A stretch of 64,000 bases of DNA from Panicum virgatum (taxonomy: Eukaryota > Streptophyta > Magnoliopsida > Poales > Poaceae). Position 1 is the stretch's first letter. Each line of letters begins with the position of its first letter. Position numbers and translations under genes: made by a program. Positions 12,085 through 24,323 of the stretch are shown piece by piece. The notes beneath the pieces are model-generated. The model was not told where the DNA came from and did no database searches. It saw only the letters and a list, made by a program, of their open reading frames with translations. The stretch is taken from positions 18,173,756 through 18,237,755 of the forward strand of contig NC_053141.1 in the NCBI RefSeq assembly GCF_016808335.1, written 5' to 3'.

Positions 12085-13017
12085 ATCGCCAAGAAGCGTA
12101 CAGATCATCCAGAAGAGGTTACTGATTGTAACATCCTGATTTTCACTACTAGTTAAAAAAAATAATACAAATAATTAGAGCCAGTGATACTATTTTATGT
12201 GGATGGTATTACATACTAGATAATTAATAGTCAACCTAGTTCCTTCTCTCAAGTTAACTTTCCTGCTCACTCTCGTAATCACGCACACCAAAATTTGTTC
12301 ACAAAAGACTACGAAAATCATTGTGCTACTCCAACTTTGAACAACAGCCCATTCATTTCCATTGACCAGCCACGTGCTCCTGCCCTCTTCCTTCCCTGTC
12401 CACGCAAAAGCAAATACCTTCTCCTTCCTCTCTCTCTCTCCAAGAGCACGCACACAGCAGCTAGCACACGCCATAGCCATTCTAGAAATTGGTTCGCCAT
12501 GTCTCTCCCATCGGAAGCCTCTCGAGCTCGTCGTACCGTGCCATAACTCATCGTCAACTAGTGGCAGCACCTACCCGCAGTTACTTGCAAACCGACGAAG
12601 AGAAGCAACGTGAAGAAGCTGCACCGCCTCAGTGCACCGTCGAGCCTTTGCCATCTGGTTATATCACCTTGCCCAAAGGAGAACGCCACGCTGCCGGACT
12701 CCGACGCGTCGCTGCCAACCGTGGGAAGACCCGTCGTGCAGAGAGCACGCCGGACTTGAGAAGACTCGAAGTGACTCCACCAGTAGAGAGATAGCAAGCA
12801 GCTCGACGACGCCCTCAGCCGGCCACCCTCCGCAATCCACGCCTGAGCCGTGCCCCCACCGCAGGCCGCATCATCCTGCTCGCCTCGGAACTCTGCGACG
12901 TTGCTATGCCAACGTCGCTGCGCACAGTCGCCGGCCTTAACCCGGCCTCGTCGCCAGCGCCGTCAAGCACAGCACCACGCTCGGCCGCACTTGCCGACCG
13001 CATTCCCATCCCTGGCC

Positions 13018-13025
13018 TATAAAAG
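13018..13025 (+). promoter_or_regulatory. TATA box of Tekay 5' LTR promoter
   Basis: TATAAAAG in a GC-rich context. The 3' LTR copy is at 21627-21634. Confidence 0.75.
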
Positions 13026-13750
13026 GCGATGCCGAGTTCCCTTCCCCGCCGCGCCATCCAGTGCTTGCTAAGCTTTCCCGCTCCACTAGCTAATCCACCG
13101 CTCACAAGAACCGAGAGTCGTCCCCTCGCTCGAGCTGTTCCCAGTGAAGGTGAGACCCATGGCAGCTTCTCTCATCAACTCACCACATCCCCATCGTAGC
13201 CTCCTCTCCTGAGCCGAGCTCGACGAGCTCAGACGCTACGGCCATGATTGCCACGCGGCCGGAGCCGACCTGCGCCTCACATGCTCGAAGTCACCAAAAT
13301 GGAATGCCCTCGCCCTCCTCTCTCTCCCCGTATACTCAGTTTCCCGTATGATAGCCTGAGCTGCCGTGCGGCAAGCTCCAGAGAGCACGGCATGTCCATG
13401 CATGGTGACCGGAGCTGGGGAGCACGAAGACCCTGTGTGTACTGCCCCTCCTGTTTTCTTCATCCAGGCCCAAAACACTTCCAGTTTAAAAGCCCAAGTA
13501 CAGACCACACAAGCCTAGCTCACCTAAAAGAAAAAAAAAGAGAGAAACCCAGCCCATCACGTGCAAGCAAGAGCCATGCCTTAAACCCCTTCATTTTATT
13601 TTAGATTTAATCACCAGCCTATACTACACGCCTCATATTTCACTCATCTAAGCTCCCATTGAGTTGATTCTTTTTCCTAAATTCATCTAAAATCAACTCT
13701 ACCAAAACAACTTATTTGTATAATGTATTGATGTATGTGCTCTGTTGTTT

Positions 13751-14712
13751 GCGTACGATGAAGTAGAACCGGTTACAGAGGAGAACCCGGAGGAACCAGG
13801 AGACCAGGAAACCGCCGCCACCGACGCGTACGAAAGCGAAGGCAAGTCTCATCGATCCTTTACGTTGACCATGATTGATCCTAAGTGAGGTTAAATAAAA
13901 CTTGATAGACATAGGGATGGCATGAGATGAAACACTGAGAGAATGAGAGAAACCACTGAATGAAGCCATGTTGCATGTTGATTTACTGCCAGACCTGCAT
14001 GCTATCAGATCTTGTTAAATGATGAAACTGGGTTGGTAATGAGATCAGGGCAGTATGGGATGTGTTGGTGCATGCGCTACCGTGGTGGTAGACATGCGAC
14101 CGAGCTCTGTCGTGGTGACATCTCGGGTTTGGTTGGTTATGGTTGTTGGCTACCCTGATGAACCTTAAGGACCGTGTGTTGTGGTGCCATCTCACCTAAC
14201 CTACTTTTAGTACGACCACATGAGCTTGTATGGGCAAGCCTTAGCCTAATCCCACTGGCTAACCTGGTAGTCGTCCGAGGTGGTTATGTTTGGGGTGAGA
14301 CCTGGATTGGTCAAGACCCGGGGATTTGTGGGCGACTAGTCGGGGTTGAGCCACGGCTGGGTGTCGGCTATGACGGAGCCGTCTCTGGACGGTGAGGTGC
14401 GTGTGGGTAAAGCGTACAACCTCTGCAGAGTGTACAATCCATTCGAATGGTCCGTGTCCTCAGTTTGGACAGGTTACGGTGTGGACATCTCAACTAGATG
14501 AGCTACCTAGCATATGAGATGGATGATTGGTTGGGTTACCTTTAATACTATATTTGTTATTTATTCTAGTTGGTTAATGGACCTTCGCATATTAATCTGT
14601 AACTCCCTCCCCGTAAGGGTGAGGTGGGACTTGCTGAGTACCTTCGTACTCAACCCTTGTTGATTATTTTTTTTCAGAGGATCCTGACTTTGTACCTGAA
14701 GATTACGAGTAG
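13751..14712 (+). other. Candidate spliced acidic mini-ORF within LTR
   Basis: An open stretch rich in Glu, Asp and Pro (EEPGDQETAATDAYESE) runs to a possible GC donor at 13841/13842 (gaag|gcaagt). A strong acceptor (ttattttttttcag) ends at 14677. Joining the two keeps frame into a second acidic stretch ending DPDFVPEDYE and a TAG at 14710-14712. The 3' LTR holds the same layout. Start codon and upstream exon are not identified. It may be a real spliced reading frame in the LTR or a chance alignment. Confidence 0.35.
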
Positions 14713-14964
14713 ATCGCGTCCGCACCCAAGGTGATCGAGTGGAGCCGTGATGGACGAAGAGCTAGTCTTGCATGTCATTATGCTAGTTGTGATCCTGTGG
14801 TTATTCTGTGTAGCGCTGTGTTGTCACTTTACCCCTCATGTACGTGTTAAATAAAGCTCTGTATGACTCTGGACTCCACTTGATGTAACATGTATTATGC
14901 CGGAGACCTTATTCGGTAATTAATACATGGTTTAGCCTTGATCTTCGGGTCGGGGCGCTTCAGG

Positions 14965-14977
14965 TGGTATCAGAGCC
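14965..14977 (+). other. Primer binding site (initiator Met tRNA)
   Basis: TGGTATCAGAGCC starts 3 bp after the 5' LTR and matches the usual plant retrotransposon PBS complementary to the 3' end of initiator Met tRNA. Confidence 0.9.
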
Positions 14978-15011
14978 ATGCTTGGCTGTAGGACGCGAAC
15001 CGTAGTGAACA

Positions 15012-15962
15012 ATGACCGTAGGAGCCCTAGGATGGTCAACCCTTGAAACCCTGTTACTCCTTAAACTTTATCGTTGTTATGCTAACCCTACCCTTGTAAA
15101 TCAGATGACTGATGACTGGACCACCACCTACTGCATCAACGAAGATGGATTCCCCAAGGTGCTTTATGCTGCCACTGTGCGACTTGGTATTCCGGAACGT
15201 CCGGAGTACGTGGGTCGCGAGTTCATGGAGCATGGCACCGAAAGCTGTGAGGTCACCATCCATATTGGCGCTAGTGATAAGTACTTGGAGATGCAACCCT
15301 GGAGCGTCACCGCCACTGGAGCCCGTATGACTGACACCATTCAGCTTGCAGCTCGCAAGGCGCTGCGGTACCTGTGCCAGATGTTTGAATGGCACTTGGG
15401 TTCCACCCCCATGAAGTATTTTCCCCCGCTGGATCGTAACCGTCCTGCTTGGGCGGCGAGGATCCGCAACTTGGAAAGCACCGCAGGAACCGAGAAGGAC
15501 CCCTCAGTTGTCGCTATGTCTGCCTATTTGCTTAGCTTTGACGATTTGTGCGACCAACTGCACCAGAGCGTGAAAGATCTCATCCAACGTGCTGAGAGTG
15601 CGGAGTCCCGTTGGCGTAAGACCAAGCTGGCCTTAGCCCAAGCAGAAGCCCGAGCAGCTGAAGCTGAAAGCCGCCTTGCTGCAGCCGAAGAGAACCTTAG
15701 GGAGCAAGCAGACCGCCACAGTCAGCTCCTTAGGGGTGTCTATCTAGTGGACCATGCCAAGCGCAAGGAACGCCATCCCAGGACTGCCGCGGAGCCACCA
15801 ATACTAGAGGGAATTCCGCTGTATCCCTTGTCCCAACCGCGCAGGAGGATTGGTGAATCAGTGCCTCCCACGCCTCCCGCATCTCCCAGAGATCCCGGAA
15901 ACAGTGACCCCGAAGACCGTGTCGTAGGGACCAGTAGTCAAGTTGTTCCGGCCGACTCTTAA
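15012..15962 (+). CDS. Upstream ORF of Tekay element, 316 aa, unknown function
   Basis: An open frame between the PBS and gag begins MTVGALGWSTLETLLLLKLY; a later Met in the same frame (MTDDWTTTYCINEDGFPK, at 15105) may be the real start. Residues about 185-245 are Ala/Glu/Arg-rich (AEARAAEAESRLAAAEENL) and should form a coiled coil. The tail is Pro/Ser-rich. It has no zinc knuckle, protease or polymerase motif, so it is not gag. It is fully open although the neighbouring gag-pol has stops. Additional 5' ORFs occur in some plant gypsy elements; their function is not known to me. Confidence 0.6.
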   Translation: MTVGALGWSTLETLLLLKLYRCYANPTLVNQMTDDWTTTYCINEDGFPKVLYAATVRLGIPERPEYVGREFMEHGTESCEVTIHIGASDKYLEMQPWSVTATGARMTDTIQLAARKALRYLCQMFEWHLGSTPMKYFPPLDRNRPAWAARIRNLESTAGTEKDPSVVAMSAYLLSFDDLCDQLHQSVKDLIQRAESAESRWRKTKLALAQAEARAAEAESRLAAAEENLREQADRHSQLLRGVYLVDHAKRKERHPRTAAEPPILEGIPLYPLSQPRRRIGESVPPTPPASPRDPGNSDPEDRVVGTSSQVVPADS

Positions 15963-16060
15963 AAGTCGAGCCGCATTATTGTAATCTGTCGTGTCATGTA
16001 TCCCTGCTTGTTTGAATGAATGCTTATGTGGTGCTTGAATGATTTGTTTGTGTTGTGTGC

Positions 16061-16085
16061 TATAATATATATATATATATATATA
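16061..16085 (+). repeat. (AT)n microsatellite between extra ORF and gag
   Basis: Short AT run within the spacer, upstream of a 3'-splice-like sequence immediately before the gag ATG. Confidence 0.85.
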
Positions 16086-16150
16086 CAACTCTACGCCAGT
16101 AATAAATTAGGAGAGTTACCTAATCTTACCTTATCGCTCCCTGACCGCAG

Positions 16151-19100
16151 ATGTCCCGTTGTTCAAGCCGAGTCCAGGGACTCCATGCTCAGGAAGACGG
16201 TGATGAGGTCAACCCGAGAAACCAAGCCCCTCTGAATGTAGCCCCAGAAGCACCAGAAAATGGACAACTACCGCCGCTACCTCCCCGTGCCCCAGCACCC
16301 GTTGATTTGGCAGCCATACTGCAGCAGCAGAACCAACTCCTTCAAGTTCTTGTGACCACTCTCACAGCCCAAGCTCAAGGCAATCTTGGCAACAATAGAC
16401 CTGCAATGCATCCTAATGGCAATGGCAGCAGAATTGCAGATTTCAACCGCTTGCAGCCACCTAAGTTTGGAGGATCTGATAACCCCATTGAGGCAGATGA
16501 TTGGCTGCGAGAGATTGAAATGAAGCTCGAAGTGGTCCGTGCAGATGACAGAGACAAGGTTTTGCTCGCAGTACAGCAATTAAAGGGACCAGCCCTTGCT
16601 TGGTGGCAGAGTTACCGGGAAATAAATAAAAATGCTAATGAGATGGTATGGGCTGACTTTGTCAAGATCTTCAGAGAACATCACATTCCCAGCAGTGTTA
16701 TGAAGCTCAAGAGGGATGAGTTCAGAAAGCTTCGTCAAGGTGGTATGACTGTGACAGAGTATCTTCATAGGTTCATAGAGCTGTCTCGCTATGCACCAGA
16801 AGATATCAATGATGACGAGAAGAAGCAAGAAGCTTTTCTTGGTGGGCTTAACCCTGAAATCCGGACCTTGGTTGAAGTCACCACCCACAGTGACTTTAAT
16901 GCTATGGTCAACAGGGCCATCACCACTGAGAGAAACAGGAAGGCAGAACTCAGTGAGCGCAAACGTCAGTTTGAAAGCAAAAAGCCCCAGCAGTTGGAGA
17001 AGTTCCAGAGGACCCAGTATCCGGCTCACTCAGGCCCAAGGAGCCAGGGTGCCTTTTCATTCAAAGCGCACCCCGGTTCTTTCCAGAAGCCAGCCCAATC
17101 AGCTCCTGTTATGAAGACCCAGAGTACCTTCCGCACCCAACCGTCTGGTGGAAGTCAAGTGACCAATGTGAAGACCTGTTTCCACTGCCGCGAAGCCGAA
17201 CACTACAAGGCCAACTGTCCGTATCTTAATCAGCCCGCCCCTTCTATTTTCTCCAACTCGGTTCAAGGACCAAAGCAGCCGACTGAAGCCAACCGTGCAA
17301 CACCAGCTAAGAGTCAGCAACAGTCCTACGGCAAGGCAAAAGTGAATCATGTGAATGCTGAAGAAGCAGAGGATGCACCAGGAGTGATTCTCGGTGAGTT
17401 TCTGGTCCAATCAGCTCTAGCCTCAGTGCTTTTTGATTCTGGAGCGTCGCATTCCTTTATATCCTCCCACTTTGTAGAAAAGCATGATATACCTACTATA
17501 GCCCTTAAGAGGCCGCTAATAACACGTTCGCCTGGAGGCCATATACCTTGCCACTTAGGTGTCTTAGATATCCCTATAAACCTAAGTGGGGTAGTATTCA
17601 TTGCCGACCTAGTAGTCCTTGCTTCCAAAGGGATAGATGTCATACTCGGTATGGACTGGCTCACCAAGCACCGAGGAAACATAGCCTGTGCTGAGAGAGC
17701 AGTGACAGTCACCAACCGCCAAGGGTTAACAGTCACATGCCAAATCCAGTCTAGCCTGTCAGACTCCATGGTGAACCACATCCAAGCAGAATCCCCAGAA
17801 GATGTGCCAGTAGTTCGGGAATTCGCAGATGTGTTTCCAGATGAATTACCCGGTATGCCTCCAGAAAGAGATGTAGAGTTCACTATTGACTTAGTCCCTG
17901 GAACCAAGCCTATAGCAAAGAATGCTTATCGGTTAGCAGCCCCAGAGCTTGCCGAGCTGAAGAAGCAGCTTGAAGAGCTTCAACAAAAGGGATTTATTAG
18001 ACCCGCTGCTTCTCCGTGGGGAGCCCCAGTGCTCTTTGTGAAGAAGAAAGATGGAAGCATGAGACTTTGTGTGGACTACCGTGACCTGAATGCAGTCACC
18101 ATCAAAAACAAGTACCCTCTGCCTCGGATTGATGACCTGTTTGATCAGCTGAAGGGAGCTAAGTTCTTCTCCAAGATAGATCTAAGGTCAGGTTATCATC
18201 AGCTCAGAGTGCGACAAGAGGACATCTCCAAGACAGCCTTCAGGACCCGTTATGGCTAGTATGAGTTCACAGTGATGCCTTTTGGTCTGACTAATGCCCC
18301 TGCCTTTTTCATGACCCTCATGAATAAGGTGTTTATGGAAGAGTTAGATCGGTTTGTCGTGGTATTCATAGATGACATACTGGTCTACTCTAAGAGTGCT
18401 GAGGAGCATGGACAACATCTCAGAGTTGTGCTGGGAAAGCTCAGAAAATATTAGTTGTATGCCAAGTTTAGCAAGTGTGAATTCTGGTTGCAGAGAGTCA
18501 GTTTTCTGGGTCATGTCTTAACAGCTGAAGGAGTTGAAGTGGACCCAGAAAAGGTCAAGGCAGTATCAGAATGGAAGCAACCAACCTCAGCCTCGGAGAT
18601 CAGGAGTTTCTTGGGATTAGCCGGCTATTACCGGAGATTCATCGAAGGTTTCTCTAAGATAGCCCGGCCTATGACCGAGTTACTCCGGAAGGACACGAAG
18701 TTTGTCTGGTCTGAAGCTTGCGAGAGAAGCTTTCAAGAGTTGAAGAGACGACTAACTTCTGCCCCAGTGCTAATCTTGCCAGATAATCAGAAGAGCTTTG
18801 TCGTTTATTGCGACGCATCCCGACAAGGATTGAGTTGTGTGCTTATGCAAGAAGGAAGAGTTGTAGCTTATGCCTCAAGACAGTTGAGAGCACATGAGCA
18901 GAACTACCCCACCCATGACTTGGAATTAGCCGCAGTAGTGCATTCCCTCAAGATTTGGAGACATTATCTGATCGAAAACAAGTGTGAGATCTACACGGAT
19001 CACAAGAGCCTGAAGTATATTTTGACCTAGTCAGACCTCAACCTTAGACAGAGAAGATGGTTGGAGCTGATCAAAGACTATGATTTGGAAATTCATTACC

Positions 19101-20719
19101 ACCCTGGAAAGGCTAATGTGGTGGCTGATGCGCTCAGTCGTAAAGCATATTGCCATCACTTAGTCACACAAGCCCCAGAGCTGAGCGAAGAAATGAGGAA
19201 GTTGAACCTAAGGGTTGTACGCCACTCTTGCAACTACAACCTTAGTGTTCACCCCATCCTGGATGACCAGATCAAGGAAGCTCAGATTGAGGATAAAAGA
19301 TTGGTATGGATTAAAGGTCGCAACAGTGAAGGTAAAGCCCCAGATTTCAGAGTAGATAAAGACGGAGTCTTGTGGTTCAAGAAGAGATTATGTGTGCCTA
19401 AGCAAGGTCATTTCCGCAGGACCATCTTGGATGAAGCCCATAACTCAGCCTATTCCATTCACCCCGGCACTACGAAAATGTACTTGGACCTTAAGGAGAA
19501 ATATTGGTGGAATGGTATGAAGGGGGATATCGCTCGGTTTGTCGCTCATTGTGATGTGTGCAATAGGGTTAAGGCAGAGCACCAGAAGCCCAGTGGATTA
19601 TTTCAGCCGTTGCCGATCCCAGTATGGAAATGGGATGAAGTTAGTATGGATTTTATCACCGGTCTACCAAGGACCCAGAGCGGTCATGACTCAGTTTGGG
19701 TGATTGTTGATCGACTCACTAAAGTGGCACACTTCATCCCAGTGCGTACCACTTATGGAGGTGATAGATTAGCCAAATTATATATTGAGCGCATTGTGAA
19801 GTTGCATGGAGTACCTAAGAGGATTGTGTCAGATAGAGGCACCCAGTTCACTTCGAGATTCTGGAGCAGGTTACATGAAGCACTTGGTATAAAGTTGGAC
19901 TTCAGTTCAGCCTATCATCCTCAGACTGATGGCCAGACCGAAAGAGTTAATCAGATCCTTGAAGACATGCTAAGAGCCTGTGTTCTTACTTATGGCAAAA
20001 ATTGGGAAGACAGTTTGCCATATGCAGAGTTCTCTTACAACAACAGCTACCAGTCAAGCTTAAAGATGTCGCCGTTTGAAGCCCTCTACGGGAGGAAGTG
20101 TCGCACACCTCTCATGTGGACCGAAGTCGGTGACCGCATTATTGAGGGTCCAGATTTTATTAAAGAAGCAGAAGACAAGATAGCAGAAATCAGAGAGAAT
20201 TTAAAGGCAGCTCAATCCCGCCAGAAAAGTTATGCCGATAAAAGAAGACGTACTCTCAGCTTCGAAGTTGGAGACTATGTGTACCTTAAAGTTTCCCCAA
20301 TTCGCGGCACACGCAGATTCCAGGTACGAGGAAAGTTGGCTTCACGTTACATTGGACCTTTCCCAATTATCAAGAAAGTGTGAGCGGTAGCCTATAAGCT
20401 TCAATTGCTAGCAGAGATGTCAGATGTACACGATGTATTCCATGTGTCCCAACTCAGAAAGTGCCTGCAAGTACCAGAAGAACAAGTGGCCCCAGAAACA
20501 ATCGACCTGCAGGATGATCTCAGATATCAAGAGGTACCAGTAAAAATTCTGGACACTGTGACTCGAAGAACCCGCAACTCAGAAGTCAGGATTTGCCGGG
20601 TTCAGTGGAGCAGGCATTCGGAAGCAGAAGCAACTTGGGAGAGAGAAGACGCGCTCCGAGCCGAGTTCCCCAGTCTCTTTAGTAGTGAAGCTGAATCTCG
20701 GGGACGAGATTCCACCTAA
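16151..20719 (+). pseudogene. Tekay gag-pol polyprotein with four in-frame stops
   Basis: One frame runs from [10 protein letters not shown] at 16151 to the stop at 20717-20719, broken by TAG 18257-18259, TAG 18452-18454, TAG 19028-19030 and TGA 20381-20383. Domains in order: gag; zinc knuckle [14 protein letters not shown] near 17176 (usual Gly replaced by Glu); aspartic protease [10 protein letters not shown] near 17430; reverse transcriptase with [11 protein letters not shown] near 18360; RNase H ([10 protein letters not shown]); integrase zinc finger (HNSAYSIH ... HCDVCNRVK) and DDE core (SDRGTQF); chromodomain-like C-terminus. The product copies RNA and inserts cDNA; the chromodomain usually guides insertion to heterochromatin. 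All stops share one frame with no frameshift, so decay is by point mutation only. Confidence 0.93.
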
Positions 20720-20731
20720 GTGGGGTAGGTT

Positions 20732-23571
20732 TGTAACATCCTGATTTTCACTACTAGTTAAAAAAAAATACAAATAATTAGAGCCAGTGATACTATTTTA
20801 TGTGGATGGTATTACATACTAGATAATTAATAGTCAACCTAGTTCCTTCTCTCAAGTTAACTTTCCTGCTCACTCTCGTAATCACGCACACCAAAATTTG
20901 TTCACAAAAGACTACGAAAATCATTGTGCTACTCCAACTTTGAACAACAGCCCATTCATTTCCATTGACCAGCCACGTGCTCCTGCCCTCTTCCTTCCCT
21001 GTCCACGCAAAAGCAAATACCTTCTCCTTCCTCTCTCTCTCTCTCCAAGAGCATGCATGCACACAGCAGCTAGCACACGCCATAGCCATTCTAGAAACTG
21101 GTTCGCCATGTCTCTCCCATCGGAAGCCTCTCGAGCTCGTCGTACCGTGCCATAACTCATCGTCAACTAGTGGCAGCACCTACCCGCAGTTACTTGCAAA
21201 CCGACGAAGAGAAGCAACGTGAAGAAGCTGCACCGCCTCAGTGCACCGTCGAGCCTTTGCCATCTGGTTATATCACCTTGCCCAAAGGAGAACGCCACGC
21301 TGCCAGACTCCGACGCGTCGCTGCCAACCGTGGGAAGACCCGTCGTGCAGAGAGCACGCCGGACTTGAGAAGACTCGAAGTGACTCCACCAGTAGAGAGA
21401 TAGCAAGCAGCTCGACGATGCCCTCAGCCGGCCACCCTCCGCAATCCACGCCTGAGCCGTGCCCCCACCGCAGGCCGCATCATCCTGCTCGCCTCGGAAC
21501 TCTGCGACGTTGCTATGCCAACGTCGCTGCGCACAGTCGCCGGCCTTAACCCGGCCTCGTCGCCAGCGCCGTCAAGCACAGCACCACGCTCGGCCGCACT
21601 TGCCGACCGCATTCCCATCCCTGGCCTATAAAAGGCGATGCCGAGTTCCCTTCCCCGCCGCGCCATCCAGTGCTTGCTAAGCTTTCCCGCTCCACTAGCT
21701 AATCCACCGCTCACAAGAACCGAGAGTCATCCCCTCGCTCGAGCTGTTCCCAGTGAAGGTGAGACCCATGGCAGCTTCTCTCATCAACTCACCACATCCC
21801 CATCGTAGCCTCCTCTCCTGAGCCGAGCTCGACGAGCTCAAACGCTACGGCCATGATTGCCACGCGGCCGGAGCCGACCTGCGCCTCACATGCTCGAAGT
21901 CACCAAAATGGAATGCCCTCGCCCTCCCCTCTCTCCCCGTATACTCAGTTTCCCGTATGATAGCCTGAGCTGCCGTGCGGCAAGCTCCAGAGAGCACGGC
22001 ATGTCCATGCATGGTGACCGGAGCTGGGGAGCACGAAGACCCTGTGTGTACTGCCCCTCCTGTTTTCTTCATCCAGGCCCAAAACACTTCCAGTTTAAAA
22101 GCCCAAGTACAGACCACACAAGCCTAGCTCACCTAAAAGAAAAAAAAAAGAGAGAAACCCAGCCCATCACGTGCAAGCAAGAGCCATGCCTTAAACCCCT
22201 TCATTTTATTTTAGATTTAATCACCAGCCTATACTACACGCCTCATATTTCACTCATCTAAGCTCCCATTGAGTTGATTCTTTTTCCTAAATTCATCTAA
22301 AATCAACTCTACCAAAACAACTTATTTGTATAATGTATTGATGTATGTGCTCTGTTGTTTGCGTACGATGAAGTAGAACCGGTTACAGAGGAGAACCCGG
22401 AGGAACCAGGAGACCAGGAAACCGCCGCCACCGACGCGTACGAAAGCGAAGGCAAGTCTCATTGATCCTTTACGTTGACCATGATTGATCCTAAGTGAGG
22501 TTAAATAAAACTTGATAGACATAGGGATGGCATGAGATGAAACACTAAGAGAATGAGAGAAACCACTGAATGAAGCCATGTTGCATGTTGATTTACTGCC
22601 AGACCTGCATGCTATCAGATCTTGTTAAATGATGAAACTGGGTTGGTAATGAGATCAGGGCAGTATGGGATGTGTTGGTGCATGCGCTACCGTGGTGGTA
22701 GACATGCGACCGAGCTCTGTCGTGGTGACATCTCGGGTTTGGTTGGTTATGGTTGTTGGCTGCCCTGATGAACCTTAAGGACCGTGTGTTGTGGTGCCAT
22801 CTCACCTAACCTACTTTCAGTACGACCACATGAGCTTGTATGGGCAAGCCTTAGCCTAATCCCACTGGCTAACCTGGTAGTCGTCCGAGGTGGTTATGTT
22901 TGGGGTGAGACCTGGATTGGTCAAGACCCGGGGATTTGTGGGCGACTAGTCGGGGTTGAGCCACGGCTGGGTGTCGGCTATGACGGAGCCGTCTCTGGAC
23001 GGTGAGGTGCGTGTGGGTAAAGCGTACAACCTCTGCAGAGTGTACAATCCATTCGAATGGTCCGTGTCCTCGGTTTGGACAGGTTACGGTGTGGACATCT
23101 CAACTAGATGAGCTACCTAGCATATGAGATGGATGATTGGTTGGGTTACCTTTAATACTATATTTGTTATTTATTCTAGTTGGTTAATGGACCTTCGCAT
23201 ATTAATCTGTAACTCCCTCCCCGTAAGGGTGAGGTGGGACTTGCTGAGTACCTTCGTACTCAACCCTTGTTGATTATTTTTTTCAGAGGATCCTGACTTT
23301 GTACCTGAAGATTACGAGTAGATCGCGTCCGCACCCAAGGTGATCGAGTGGAGCCGTGATGGACGAAGAGCTAGTCTTGCATGTCGTTATGCTAGTTGTG
23401 ATCCTGTGGTTATTCTGTGTAGCGCTGTGTTGTCACTTTACCCCTCATGTACGTGTTAAATAAAGCTCTGTATGACTCTGGACTCCACTTGATGTAACAT
23501 GTATTATGCCGGAGACCTTATTCGGTAATTAATACATGGTTTAGCCTTGATCTTCGGGTCGGGGCGCTTCA
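20732..23571 (+). repeat. 3' LTR of Tekay element
   Basis: Preceded by a purine tract (aagtggggtaggt). Starts TGTAACATCC and ends GCGCTTCA at 23571, followed by the TSD CTGAT. 2840 bp, near-identical to the 5' LTR. Confidence 0.95.
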
Positions 23572-24323
23572 CTGATGGATTGTATGCTTTGTCTTGTTTT
23601 CCTGATCTTCGAGTGGGGTTTTGGTCTGCTTGCATTGTCAATGGAGTCAGGTATAACACAGTGCACCGTGAGAAATACTTCACACTCAGAACAGTGGTGT
23701 AATGACTCCAGGTACTCATGGTGATGCTGAAATTGATTTTTATGGTGTCCTTAATGAGATTATTGAGCTGCAGTATAACGCCACTGCACCAGCCACTCGG
23801 TCTGTGGTTCTCTTTGGATGTGATTGGTACAATCAAGTAGTAGGCAAGACAACAGGCATCAGAGATGATGGACATTTCAAATCCATTAACATTCAGTCAT
23901 TGTGGTACAAGTCTGACCCTTACATTTTGGCAACTCAATCCAAAAAGGTATTCTACATGGAAGACACAGTTTTGGAAAGAATTGGCGAGTAGTGCAGAAA
24001 TTTGAGCATAGGGACGTGTATAATGTGGCTGAAAAAAGTGACCTCGTTTACCAAGAAGACTGCTGTTCTCATACAGTGCAGCAAGGTGAGGGTGATGGCG
24101 AGTGCAGCAAGGTGATGGTGATGAGGTTGAGGTCAATAATCAGGATGGCAAATATACTAGAATTGATGGTCGTTTACATGAACTTATAAGAAACAAGAAG
24201 CGAGCCAACATTTCTGTAGATGCAGAGGAGGAGGAAGATGACACTGTGATGGAATATTTTAGTGATAATGGCAATGAAAACGCTGAAGATGAAGATGAGG
24301 AGGTAGATGGAGATGATCCCTGA

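Larger units (their letters stand above)
12127..14962 (+). repeat. 5' LTR of Tekay element
   Basis: TGTAACATCC...GGGCGCTTCA. A TATA box (TATAAAAG) lies at 13018-13025, so the transcript should start about 30 bp downstream. AATAAAG near 14850 is a candidate poly(A) signal. Compared by eye with the 3' LTR, I counted about 12 substitutions and 4 small indels. Confidence 0.95.
12127..23571 (+). mobile_element. Complete Tekay/Del-type chromovirus (Ty3/gypsy), nested
   Basis: The element has two LTRs of 2836 and 2840 bp, a 5-bp target duplication CTGAT (12122-12126 and 23572-23576), a PBS matching initiator-Met tRNA, an extra 5' ORF, gag-protease-RT-RNase H-integrase in one frame with a C-terminal chromodomain-like region, and a purine tract before the 3' LTR. 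Long LTRs starting TGTAACATCC and this order fit the Tekay/Del chromoviruses. It sits in exon 3 of the CACTA transposase. Four in-frame stops in gag-pol make it non-autonomous although the LTRs are almost identical. Confidence 0.95.
9224..24323 (+). pseudogene. CACTA transposase (tnpD/Tnp2 type), interrupted and frameshifted
   Basis: Exon 1 (9224-11799) opens with MDRSWIHGRRF, typical of a transposase-associated N-terminal domain with CPCRRC, followed by a Tnp2-type core (LATDGFNPFG, CVNSANCFMSLLIPGP) and then LPHNLDVMHIEKN. Donor gtaagt at 11800; exon 2 is 11886-11973; exon 3 starts at 12085 and is cut at 12126 by the Tekay element, resuming at 23577. It continues into the C-terminal region (WSACIVNGVRY, then FYGVLNEIIEL, VLFGCDW). 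A one-base frame change near 23680, another near 23970 and a third near 24100 break the frame before an acidic tail. The protein would bind the ends and excise and reinsert the element; this copy cannot make a full-length product. Confidence 0.9.

Noticed and set aside
12558..13604. Repeated ORFs inside the Tekay LTR
   Set aside because: They occur identically in both LTRs in GC-rich leader sequence and have no known domain; only the acidic spliced frame was kept as a candidate.
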